A DNA stretch of 64,000 nt, from assembly GCA_009746045.1 (NCBI GenBank), contig RPFO01000279.1:1-64000 (forward strand). The letters run 5' to 3'. A model generated the notes under the pieces. The model saw only the letters and a program-made list of their open reading frames with translations. It did not search any database and was not told where the DNA came from. The DNA is from Mesostigma viride (Eukaryota > Streptophyta > Mesostigmatophyceae > Mesostigmatales > Mesostigmataceae). Of this stretch, positions 1 through 11,036 are shown piece by piece (the stretch's first letter is position 1; every line of letters starts with the position of its first letter). The position numbers were made by a program, and so were the translations under genes.

Positions 1-372
1 CCCCCCTCCCTCCTCCCTCCCTTCCCTTCCCTCCCTCCCTCCCTCCCTCCTCCCTCCTCCCCTCCCTTCCCTCCCTCCCCCTCCCTCCTCCCTCCCTCCC
101 TCCCTCCCTCCCTCCCTCCCCTCCCTCCTCCTCCCTCCCTCCCTCCCTCCCTCCTCCCTCCCTCCCTCCCTCGCCCCTCCCTCCCTCCCCCTCCCTCCCT
201 CCCTCCTCCCTCCCTCCCTCCCTCCCTCCCTCCCTCCCTCCCTCCTCCCTCCCTCCCTCCCTCCCTCCCTCCCTCCCTCCCTCCTCCCTCCCTCCCTCCC
301 TCCCTCCCTCCCTCCCTCCCTCCCTCCCTCCCTCCCTCCCTCCTCCCTCCCTCCCTCCCTCCCCCCCCTCCC
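1..372. repeat. (CCCT)n polypyrimidine tract
   Basis: The tract is almost pure CCCT units with occasional CCT or CCCCT length variants, and it runs off the left edge of the window. All G lies on the minus strand, so that strand could form G-quadruplex or triplex structures. It is the reverse complement of the GGGA tract at 62577-63262, and both tracts border short ATTC/AATG-type runs, which suggests the same compound repeat occurs in both orientations. No coding content is credible. Confidence 0.95.
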
Positions 373-3262
373 TCATTCATACACCCGTTCATTCATGCAT
401 GCAGCCGCTCATCATTAACACGCCTCCGTTGGGAAACTCACGGGTATGAACTATGAAACGGGCGGTAAGAAAGGAAGAAGGAGCCGCCTCCCCAACATGC
501 CGCCCGGCAAAGGCAGCGATGGGCCGTCCAGGAGGGAAACACTGCGCTTTGCCTTGTACGCCGGGGTGCGCAGGCGACGTGCGGGCACTGTCGCGTGTAA
601 ATTTGCCTGCCCGCCCCAGTCCTTCTCGGAACGCCTCCCCAGAGCATGCCGTCATGGTAAGAGCTCTTTTCGCCCGTCGCCGGAAGCTTAAACCACAAGA
701 ATACGCCGGTTAATGACCAGAAAATGGGGGGTTGTCGACGTTATAAACCAGTAGCTGTGGTTTTTCCCGCACCCCGAGCACACTCCGGACGGGGCCAGCA
801 AGCCCCGCCCGCAGGATAAACACCGGGCGATGTTGCTGCGCCCAAGGGAAGTCATATAGCTGCAAGAAAAGACGTAAAAGCGATTAAAAGCACGACATGC
901 AGTGTTGCCCCTGTCAGCGCTCCTATAATTCTCACTTTTTCGCGGAAGGGGCGTAAAAATCGGAAACGCAAAATTAAGGGAAATCCATCGCTGGGTTTCT
1001 TTGAAATGATGTTAGGAACTGGTAGAATGTGTTCATGACAGCCGAGAGCATGTTTTTCCTGTCTGTGTTTTACCTTGCACACACACGGGTCGGGCCGGTT
1101 GGTGTGCAAAACGCCCGCCTGCTGCCCACGTGCCCTCGCTGCAGAAAAAAAAGAAACTGTTTTTCAGGTTTTTTAATGTACGATACTTTTCCTTATGTAA
1201 TCAACGTCCGAACAAGCGAAATAACGTCCAAAATGGTTGCGTAATCAGCTCGCAATAAATTTTCGCGTCACCATAGCCGTGCACACCGAATTTCAGTCAA
1301 CATTGCACGCGCGCACCGAATTTCGTCAACTTTCGCGGGGGAATTACCGGGGTGTGCAAGGCGCGGCGCCGGACTGATGTGGCCCGATTCACAGCGCGGC
1401 GAGACCGCGATCGGCTATCATACAAGGGTGGCGCTGGGGCGCTGCTGGGCCAAGTGGCCAATGTAGGTTGCGGCAGCACCGTAGGCAGGGCCCCACTCCT
1501 ACCGTAGTGCAGGGTAACATTATTCCCCTGCGCCCCCGCGCCGGCTCCTACACCAAGGGCCGGACCCGCCGACAATCCCGCGATTGATGTTCCACTTGGT
1601 GGTCCATTGAGGGGATTCACTACGGGGCTATCAGGTGGTGCGCCGGCAGCCGCCGAGGAATTCCCCCCCAAACGTGGGGTTTGTGCTGGGGATGACCCCC
1701 TAGAGCCACGCGGCTCACTACTCGGGCGTGAGTGATTTTGGGTAGCTCAAGCTCTCTGCCGCCTCGAGTGCTGCCACGAGGGAAGGGGCAGGAGAGAAGC
1801 GATGGGCCTCTCGTCGCCCTCGCTCAATACCGTCAGCCATCGCGTGGTGGCTGGTAAAGTGTGAAACAATGTGCCTTTAGTCTTGGCAGGATGATAAATT
1901 AATTATAATCCTCACACACACACACAGCTTCCAAACAGGTTACACAATGCTCTAACAAGGGGGGTAGGGCATGTTCCTTGTTAGCCTGCAATGTACCTGG
2001 TTGTCCATGCGAATCCGCTGGAAGCGCAGTCCCTTGAACGACCGGTGCTGGAATAGATCCGTGGAAGCGTCCTCTCGGGCACTGTCACGCGAACCGGGTC
2101 ACGGGGACCGAGCACCAAAATACGTAAATTAAAGGACGTGAGATATTCCTGCAGCTTGCCGGAGCTGACAGTATATATCCCAGATATAGGGTGTGAGGCA
2201 ATGGCCAAGACGCCAAATAATGCGTGAAATCGCAACCCACAAAGCGTTTCCGTTTAAAGCATGCACGCAATATAAGGAGATCCGTTTCCGGACGAATCCC
2301 TTAGGTCAACCGGACAAGGCCAGGTTGGGGCGTGCAGGAACCACAATATGGGTAACGAGTATGGACAGTTAGGATTGTGGGGATCCGACCCCCACAATGA
2401 ATAACTGCAAGCGGAATTAGTAAGGGTTCCGGCCCTTATATAATTCCGTTGATGATCCGGATCAGATTACAGAAAAACGGGACGGGATAGAGGCCACTAG
2501 GAAAGTTTCCTCCGAGTCCAGTTTAACACGTATGGCTATTTAAAATAGCGCCTTAATGATTGAGAATGAATGCGAAAGACCTTTAAGACTTCCTATGCGT
2601 CACGGCGCACGATGGTGGCTTAAGAATACTTGTCACACAATACGAATAAGCTCAAACCCGGAATACCGGTTTCGTATATTACAATGTTACCACACAGATT
2701 AAAACACTCAATGCGGGAAGACTTACACCCAGTAGGCGAGGGATTCACACTCAAGCCCACAGGAGAATTACACTCCAGGATTAAGCGATGGTAAATAATC
2801 TGTAGAGCAACGTGGTAAATTACGATACAAGGTCCGGACTGCTGGCATAGCTCGTGCCTTCCTATTTTGTCCCTTCGTCCCCGTTGGTGGCTGCGCCTGG
2901 CGCTGCCAACCAGGCATGACGTGAGGTCCGCGGGGACGGGCTTCTCGAACCGTCTAGAACACATTAAAGACCAGTACGGCTAGAGGCCTCTCCTGAAAAA
3001 TATCCAAATGTCCGTAGGAACCATCATAACGTGTGTGCAGTGCCACTTGGCTGTCCGGTAACTCCCGTTCAGGCGCTAGGTCCGCCTACGGCGCAAAGGC
3101 CAAGTTTGTCAGCAAAACTTCAACACTTACTTCCACACGGATTGCATCGGCTGCCAACTATACTATGGCCTCGGCACTGGCGCCGGATTACGGTCGGGCG
3201 CCGATCGACCGGGACGGATAATTTAATACCACAAATGGCATGCATGTTGCATCCGTGCAACA
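373..3262. other. Intergenic region, no supported gene
   Basis: Only short open frames are present and they overlap on both strands. The longest, a minus-strand frame of 124 codons at 1297-1671, is rich in Ala, Gly and Pro, has no recognisable domain, and may be chance in GC-rich DNA. A short (CA)n lies near 1914-1925, and a 9-bp-arm hairpin (ATTGTGGGG/CCCCACAAT) lies near 2374-2398. I see no splice-supported exon here. Confidence 0.5.
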
Positions 3263-4263
3263 CCCATCCCATCCCACCATCCCATCCCATCCCATCCCAT
3301 CCCATCCCATCCCATCCCATCCCATCCCATCCCATCCCATCCCATCCCATCCCATCCCATCCCATCCCATCCCATCCCATCCCATCCCATCCCATCCCAT
3401 CCCATCCCATCCCATCCCATCCCATCCCATCCCATCCCATCCCATCCCATCCCATCCCATCCCATCCCATCCCATCCCATCCCATCCCATCCCATCCCAT
3501 CCCATCCCATCCCATCCCATCCCATCCCATCCCATCCCATCCCATCCCCCATCCCATCCCATCCCATCCCATCCCATCCCATCCCATCCCATCCCATCCC
3601 ATCCCATCCCATCCCATCCCATCCCATCCCATCCCATCCCATCCCATCCCATCCCATCCCATCCCATCCCATCCCATCCCATCCCATCCCATCCCATCCC
3701 ATCCCATCCCATCCCATCCCATCCCATCCCATCCCATCCCATCCCATCCCATCCCATCCCATCCCATCCCATCCCATCCCATCCCATCCCATCCCATCCC
3801 ATCCCATCCCATCCCATCCCATCCCATCCCATCCCATCCCATCCCATCCCATCCCATCCCATCCCATCCCATCCCATCCCATCCCATCCCATCCCATCCC
3901 ATCCCATCCCATCCCATCCCATCCCATCCCATCCCATCCCATCCCATCCCATCCCATCCCATCTCATCCCATCCCATCCCATCCCATCCCATCCCATCCC
4001 ATCCCATCCCATCCCATCCCATCCCATCCCATCCCATCCCATCCCATCCCATCCCATCCCATCCCATCCCATCCCATCCCATCCCATCCCATCCCATCCC
4101 ATCCCATCCCATCCCATCCCATCCCATCCCATCCCATCCCATCCCATCCCATCCCATCCCATCCCATCCCATCCCATCCCATCCTGGGCATCCCATCCCA
4201 TCCCATCCCATCCCATCCCATCCCATCCCATCCCATCCCATCCCATCCCATCCCATCCCATCC
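3263..4263. repeat. ATCCC satellite array 1
   Basis: About 200 head-to-tail copies of the pentanucleotide ATCCC, very homogeneous, with a few single-base slips near 3281, 3545, 3964 and 4184. The period of 5 leaves all frames open, which produces meaningless SHPIP and GMGWD repeat peptides. It abuts the left inverted repeat of the 787-bp unit. Confidence 0.97.
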
Positions 4264-5050
4264 CACATTACAATTCGTTCAAGTGGCCCGCCGGAGCGGC
4301 TGTACAATTTTTCCCAGTGAGCGCGCTGCCAAGTGTACTTGTGGGCAAATTTTTAGGTGCCCCGTCACTTCGAGGTACTAAAAATTAGGCTACGGTACGA
4401 ATTCAGCGAATTTCAGCGAATTTTCAGTCGAACCAAAGGAAGTGACGCCAACTACCAAAAAGTTTCCGTTACGAGTTTTCAGCCCAACACTCGCGCAAAA
4501 TGAAGTGACGGCAACTACCAAAAAGTTTCCGTTACGAATTTTCACTCCCACACGTTTGCACAAAAGGAAGTGACGGCAACTACCAAAACGTTTCCGTTAC
4601 GAATTTTCAGTCCCACACTTCGCGCAAATTTTAGTAGGGCTGCACGCAAGCTACCTTTCAAAATTTTGCGCTAGTATGGAACGCATTTCATTCGTCTGGA
4701 GGAACGCTGCCCGCCAACTACCCCCGTTCAGAAAGTTCCGCCGAAATTTACCCGAGATTTGGAAATCTGAACGTCCGCGCAAATTTTAGTAGGGCTGCAC
4801 GCAAGCTACCTTTCAAAATTTTGCGCAAGTATGGAACGCAATTCATTCGTCCGGAGGAATGCTGCTCGTCAACTGCCCCCGTTCAGAAAGTTGCGCCGAA
4901 CTTTACTTGAGATTTGGAAATCTGAACGTGCGGTTGGAGTTTCGCGGGGAAACCCAAGTTCCCAAGTAATTCACCAATGACGCGCTTCGAACACTTGTCC
5001 GCTAAAACCTAAGCAGCCGCTCCGCCTGGCCACTTAAACGAAACTTGATG
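4264..5050. mobile_element. 787-bp TIR-bounded unit, copy 1
   Basis: This unique-looking segment is embedded between ATCCC arrays. Its ends are inverted repeats: 4275-4302 and the reverse complement of 5014-5041 agree at 25 of 28 positions, sharing TCGTT, AAGTGGCC and CGGAGCGGCTG. Inside are about three degenerate copies of a roughly 60-bp repeat (4433-4625) and a 155-bp direct repeat pair starting at 4621 and 4776. There is no ORF of note. It resembles a short non-autonomous DNA transposon or the spacer of a composite satellite. No clean target duplication can be read because both flanks are satellite. Confidence 0.75.
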
Positions 5051-6956
5051 ATCCCATCCCATCCCATCCCATCCCATCCCATCCCATCCCATCCCATCCC
5101 ATCCCATCCCATCCCATCCCATCCCATCCCATCCCATCCCATCCCATCCCATCCCATCCCATCCCATCCCATCCCATCCCATGCATCCCATCCCATCCCA
5201 TCCCATCCCATCCCATCCCATCCCATCCCATCCCATCCCATCCCATCCCATCCCATCCCATCCCATCCCATCCCATCCCATCCCATCCCATCCCATCCCA
5301 TCCCATCCCATCCCATCCCATCCCATCCCATCCCATCCCATCCCATCCCATCCCATCCCATCCCATCCCATCCCATCCCATCCCATCCCATCCCATCCCA
5401 TCCCATCCCATCCCATCCCATCCCATCCCATCCCATCCCATCCCATCCCATCCCATCCCATCCCATCCCATCCCATCCCATCCCATCCCATCCCATCCTG
5501 ATCCCATCCCATCCCATCCCATCCCGGCATCCCATCCCATCCCATCCCATCCCATCCCATCCCATCCCATCCCATCCCATCCCATCCCATCCCATCCCAT
5601 CCCATCCCATCCCATCCCATCCCATCCCATCCCATCCCATCCCATCCCATCCCATCCCATCCCATCCCATCCCATCCCATCCCATCCCATCCCATCCCAT
5701 CCCATCCCATCCCATCCCATCCCATCCCATCCCATCCCATCCCATCCCATCCCATCCCATCCCATCCCATCCCATCCCATCCCATCCCATCCCATCCCAT
5801 CCCATCCCATCCCATCCCATCCCATCCCATCCCATCCCATCCCATCCCATCCCATCCCATCCCATCCCATCCCATCCCATCCCATCCCATCCCATCCCAT
5901 CCCATCCCATCCCATCCCATCCCATCCCATCCCATCCCATCCCATCCCATCCCATCCCATCCCATCCCATCCCATCCCATCCCATCCCATCCCATCCCAT
6001 CCCATCCCATCCCATCCCATCCCATCCCATCCCATCCCATCCCATCCCATCCCATCCCATCCCATCCCATCCCATCCCATCCCATCCCATCCCATCCCAT
6101 CCCATCCCATCCCATCCCATCCCATCCCATCCCATCCCATCCCATCCCATCCCATCCCATCCCATCCCATCCCATCCCATCCCATCCCATCCCATCCCAT
6201 CCCATCCCATCCCATCCCATCCCATCCCATCCCATCCCATCCCATCCCATCCCATCCCATCCCATCCCATCCCATCCCATCCCATCCCATCCCATCCCAT
6301 CCCATCCCATCCCATCCCATCCCATCCCATCCCATCCCATCCCATCCCATCCCATCCCATCCCATCCCATCCCATCCCATCCCATCCCATCCCATCCCAT
6401 CCCATCCCATCCCATCCCATCCCATCCCATCCCATCCCATCCCATCCCATCCCATCCCATCCCATCCCATCCCATCCCATCCCATCCCATCCCATCCCAT
6501 CCCATCCCATCCCATCCCATCCCATCCCATCCCATCCCATCCCATCCCATCCCATCCCATCCCATCCCATCCCATCCCATCCCATCCCATCCCATCCCAT
6601 CCCATCCCATCCCATCCCATCCCATCCCATCCCATCCCATCCCATCCCATCCCATCCCATCCATCCCATCCCATCCCATCCCATCCCATCCCATCCCATC
6701 CCATCCCATCCCATCCCATCCCATCCCATCCCATCCCATCCCATCCCATCCCATCCCATCCCATCCCATCCCATCCCATCCCATCCCATCCCATCCCATC
6801 CCATCCCATCCCATCCCATCCCATCCCATCCCATCCCATCCCATCCCATCCCATCCCATCCCATCCCATCCCATCCCATCCCATCCCATCCCATCCCATC
6901 CCATCCCATCCCATCCCATCCCATCCCATCCCATCCCATCCCATCCCATCCCATCC
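5051..6956. repeat. ATCCC satellite array 2
   Basis: About 380 copies of ATCCC, nearly perfect, with interruptions near 5182, 5499, 5526 and 6660. It lies between the two copies of the 787-bp unit. Each end abuts the unit's inverted repeats at the same phase, so unit plus array behaves as a 2693-bp higher-order module. Confidence 0.97.
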
Positions 6957-7743
6957 CACATTACAATTCGTTCAAGTGGCCCGCCGGAGCGGCTGTACAA
7001 TTTTTCCCAGTGAGCGCGCTGCCAAGTGTACTTGTGGGCAAATTTTTAGGTGCCCCGTCACTTCGAGGTACTAAAAATTAGGCTACGGTACGAATTCAGC
7101 GAATTTCAGCGAATTTTCAGTCGAACCAAAGGAAGTGACGCCAACTACCAAAAAGTTTCCGTTACGAGTTTTCAGCCCAACACTCGCGCAAAATGAAGTG
7201 ACGGCAACTACCAAAAAGTTTCCGTTACGAATTTTCACTCCCACACGTTTGCACAAAAGGAAGTGACGGCAACTACCAAAACGTTTCCGTTACGAATTTT
7301 CAGTCCCACACTTCGCGCAAATTTTAGTAGGGCTGCACGCAAGCTACCTTTCAAAATTTTGCGCTAGTATGGAACGCATTTCATTCGTCTGGAGGAACGC
7401 TGCCCGCCAACTACCCCCGTTCAGAAAGTTCCGCCGAAATTTACCCGAGATTTGGAAATCTGAACGTCCGCGCAAATTTTAGTAGGGCTGCACGCAAGCT
7501 ACCTTTCAAAATTTTGCGCAAGTATGGAACGCAATTCATTCGTCCGGAGGAATGCTGCTCGTCAACTGCCCCCGTTCAGAAAGTTGCGCCGAACTTTACT
7601 TGAGATTTGGAAATCTGAACGTGCGGTTGGAGTTTCGCGGGGAAACCCAAGTTCCCAAGTAATTCACCAATGACGCGCTTCGAACACTTGTCCGCTAAAA
7701 CCTAAGCAGCCGCTCCGCCTGGCCACTTAAACGAAACTTGATG
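6957..7743. mobile_element. 787-bp TIR-bounded unit, copy 2
   Basis: A second copy of the segment at 4264-5050 at a constant offset of 2693 bp. The lines compared base by base are identical, and the total length is identical, so I saw no indels. Inverted repeats lie at 6968-6995 and 7707-7734. Such identity implies recent duplication or homogenisation (or an assembly duplication). Confidence 0.8.
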
Positions 7744-9232
7744 ATCCCATCCCATCCCATCCCATCCCATCCCATCCCATCCCATCCCATCCCATCCCAT
7801 CCCATCCCATCCCATCCCATCCCATCCCATCCCATCCCATCCCATCCCATCCCATCCCATCCCATCCCATCCCATCCCATCCCATCCCATCCCATCCCAT
7901 CCCATCCCATCCCATCCCATCCCATCCCATCCCATCCCATCCCATCCCATCCCATCCCATCCCATCCCATCCCATCCCATCCCATCCCATCCCATCCCAT
8001 CCCATCCCATCCCATCCCATCCCATCCCATCCCATCCCATCCCATCCCATCCCATCCCATCCCATCCCATCCCATCCCATCCCATCCCATCCCATCCCAT
8101 CCCATCCCATCCCATCCCATCCCATCCCATCCCATCCCATCCCATCCCATCCCATCCCATCCCATCCCATCCCATCCCATCCCATCCCATCCCATCCCAT
8201 CCCATCCCATCCCATCCCATCCCATCCCATCCCATCCCATCCCATCCCATCCCATCCCATCCCATCCCATCCCATCCCATCCCATCCCATCCATCCCATC
8301 CCATCCCATCCCATCCCATCCCATCCCATCCCATCCCATCCCATCCCATCCCATCCCATCCCATCCCATCCCATCCCATCCCATCCCATCCCATCCCATC
8401 CCATCCCATCCCATCCCATCCCATCCCATCCCATCCCATCCCATCCCATCCCATCCCATCCCATCCCATCCCATCCCATCCCATCCCATCCATCCCATCC
8501 CATCCCATCCCATCCCATCCCATCCCATCCCATCCCATCCCATCCCATCCCATCCCATCCCATCCCATCCCATCCCATCCCATCCCATCCCATCCCATCC
8601 CATCCCATCCCATCCCATCCCATCCCATCCCATCCCATCCCATCCCATCCCATCCCATCCCATCCCATCCCATCCCATCCCATCCCATCCCATCCCATCC
8701 CATCCCATCCCATCCCATCCCATCCCATCCCATCCCATCCCATCCCATCCCATCCCATCCCATCCCATCCCATCCCATCCCATCCCATCCCATCCCATCC
8801 CATCCCATCCCATCCCATCCCATCCCATCCCATCCCATCCCATCCCATCCCATCCCATCCCATCCCATCCCATCCCATCCCATCCCATCCCATCCCATCC
8901 CATCCCATCCATCCCATCCCATCCATCCATCCCATCCCATCCCATCCCATCCCATCCCATCCCATCCCATCCCATCCCATCCCATCCCATCCCATCCCAT
9001 CCCATCCCATCCCATCCCATCCCATCCCATCCCATCCATCCCATCCCATCCCATCCCATCCCATCCCATCCCATCCCATCCCATCCCATCCCATCCCATC
9101 CCATCCCATATCCCATCCCATCCCATCCCATCCCTGATCCCATCCCATCCCATTCCATTCCATTCCATTCCATTCCATTCCATTCCATTCGATTGGATTG
9201 GATTCAATTCAATTCAATTCAATTCAATTCAT
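7744..9232. repeat. ATCCC satellite array 3 grading into ATTCC and ATTCA
   Basis: ATCCC repeats run to about 9152 with scattered 4-bp (CCAT) slips. They then change to ATTCC units (about 9151-9190), two GGATT units on the opposite strand sense, and finally about six ATTCA units that end where the DIRS element begins. The ATTCA array resumes on the far side of that element at 14536, which shows the element interrupted a graded pentanucleotide array. Confidence 0.93.
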
Positions 9233-9233
9233 T

Positions 9234-9441
9234 GGTGAGCTATGCTCATTTTATCTATGACTAACCTGCTGAGCGGAGAATGCAACGCCGTATAGCACCA
9301 AAAGAAAAAAATAATTTTAGAAAAAATATTTTTTGTGCTGGCACCCGTACCCCAGCCACCCAGGTAGGGGTTCGGGCTGGACAGGTGGTTGCTATAAAGG
9401 GTGGGCTTCCATTCTAGGGAAGCAGGTTGTTTCTTTTGCCT
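9234..9441 (+). repeat. DIRS split repeat A1
   Basis: Left terminal repeat, starting GGTGAGCTATGC and ending TTTCTTTTGCCT. It matches A2 over its whole length with a few indels in the A/T runs. It precedes the Gag-like region. Confidence 0.9.
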
Positions 9442-9509
9442 GAGAACCTCACGTGACCACATCACAAAAAACAAAACGCAATATAACACATCAAGCATTA
9501 TAACCCACC

Positions 9510-10605
9510 ATGACCTCAGTGACAGCCCCAGAGCGGAATTTCATAGCGAAACTCAAGCAAGAAGCCAGGAGGGATGCACCCCAAAGGAGGCCGCCACTGC
9601 GGTCCAGAAGATCCTAGGGGAGGGGCATTGGCTAGAGCGGATCCAGAAGCTCATCCGGGGCGTGCCAAGAACGTCATGGACGTGTTGGAGAAAAGGGGGT
9701 TTGTCAGCGACTGGGATGGGGAGGAGGCCCTGGCCGATGTGCTAGCAGCGCAACTGGGGGAGGCTATTGCAGAGCCGGATCCACCAGTGTCAGCAGGGCG
9801 GTGGGAACTGGGGGTGTTCCCCCTTCGGCAGGTGGAAGCGGAGGGGCGGGGCATGGTGGACGGGCGCTGGCGAGGAGGATGGCGCCCTGGGGCGATCGAC
9901 CAGGATGTGGCGGACCTAGACCGAAACATAGGTCGGCTGCTGGGGACCGAGACGGGCTATGCAACGCCAGCGGAGGGCTTCCATCCCGGCCGGGCAACGC
10001 CCGCACTGGCGGAGATATTGGCGACCTGATATCGGCCATGTCGAAGCTGCTGGACCAGGCAAAGACTCCAGCAGCTGCAAGCCCAGCCGCAGCGGCGACT
10101 GCTGGCAGGCTGGCGCGCACGAAGGGGGTGGCGCTGAGCGGGCATGCAGTGCCGGTCCTGGTGAGCAACATGCTGGAGGCGGTGCTGCCGGGATGCTGGA
10201 CTACGCGGAGAGCGTGGGGGGGAAGTCCATCCGTGCATCGTTAATGCTGACGATGCACGGCAGCTCAGCCAGCGGGGAGAGGCGGATGCTGCTCCTGCAG
10301 ATGGCAGGAATTCTGGACACGATGGTGACAGAATTTGGCTACTGGGCCACGCCACGCTCCGAAGTAATTCTGGAGCTGGCAGCAGCCGAGTACCTGGCAA
10401 AGCTGATCACGGCATGCCAGCTGGTGGATGTGGGGTCGACGGGTGGAAGGGGACTCCGTCGGCAATGCTGCCATTCCAGGAGGGTGGAGCAATGCTGGCG
10501 TCTCCGGCGGTGCGGGCGGCGATGAGCATGGGGAAGCTGCAGCACAAGCTGGAGCAGGGTCCCGGCAAGAAGGGGCAGGGCGGCCCGTCCAACAACAACA
10601 AGTGA
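9510..10605 (+). pseudogene. DIRS Gag-like ORF1, broken by frameshifts
   Basis: Starting at ATG 9510, coherent protein-like segments tile the region but change frame about five times (near 9575, 9662, 10010, 10190 and 10430), each step being in the same direction and equivalent to one missing base. Segments include a helical stretch around VLEKRGFVSDWDGEEALADVL, a segment around GDLISAMSKLLDQAKT, one around LMLTMHGSSASGERRMLLLQM, and a basic Gln/Asn-rich tail ending GGPSNNNK. No known domain is evident. Position and composition fit the Gag-like first ORF of DIRS elements. The frameshifts could be decay or missed bases in G/C runs. Confidence 0.55.
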
Positions 10606-11036
10606 GGGAGCGGTGCCTTCTTCCACTACCTCTTCCAGCACCCCTGCCACCTCGTGACTGGTGGCAGCAGGTACGCTCAGGCCGTAGGCGCGATAGGATG
10701 AGTCGGGCTTTTAATGCTCGCACACTAGCCTGTCAGACGGTTAGGGCGTTAAACTGGATGGGGGGGGGGGGCGAGACCCGCCTGCTGTAGATTCAGCCCG
10801 TGTGCCCGGGCCTCTGCAGCAGGCGGCCCTAGATGGGATCGATGATGCTTGCAGGTCCTTTGTCCGCCGGAACGGTGGTTCCGTAGCGGCAATGGCAGGA
10901 TCTGTAGTGGATGGGGGTGAATATGCTGAAGGAGCCCCTTACGAACCGTTAGTGGCCGCACGCTTGGCTTGCCTGGTCCGGGGGAAGGTGGCCAAGTGGA
11001 TGTGCTGAACTTACTACCCCCTCTTGGGGAGCAATT

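Noticed and set aside
389-713. Four overlapping frames of about 85 codons on both strands
   Set aside because: Mutually overlapping, of GC-rich composition, with no domain and no splice or conservation support.
3263-9150. Telomere or subtelomeric repeat
   Set aside because: ATCCC does not match plant or algal telomere units (TTTAGGG or TTTTAGGG), and unique genes lie on the distal side.
3031-9264. Open frames of 350-680 codons on both strands encoding SHPIP and GMGWD repeats
   Set aside because: A 5-bp repeat without stops is open in every frame. Peptides exist on both strands and have no non-repeat core.
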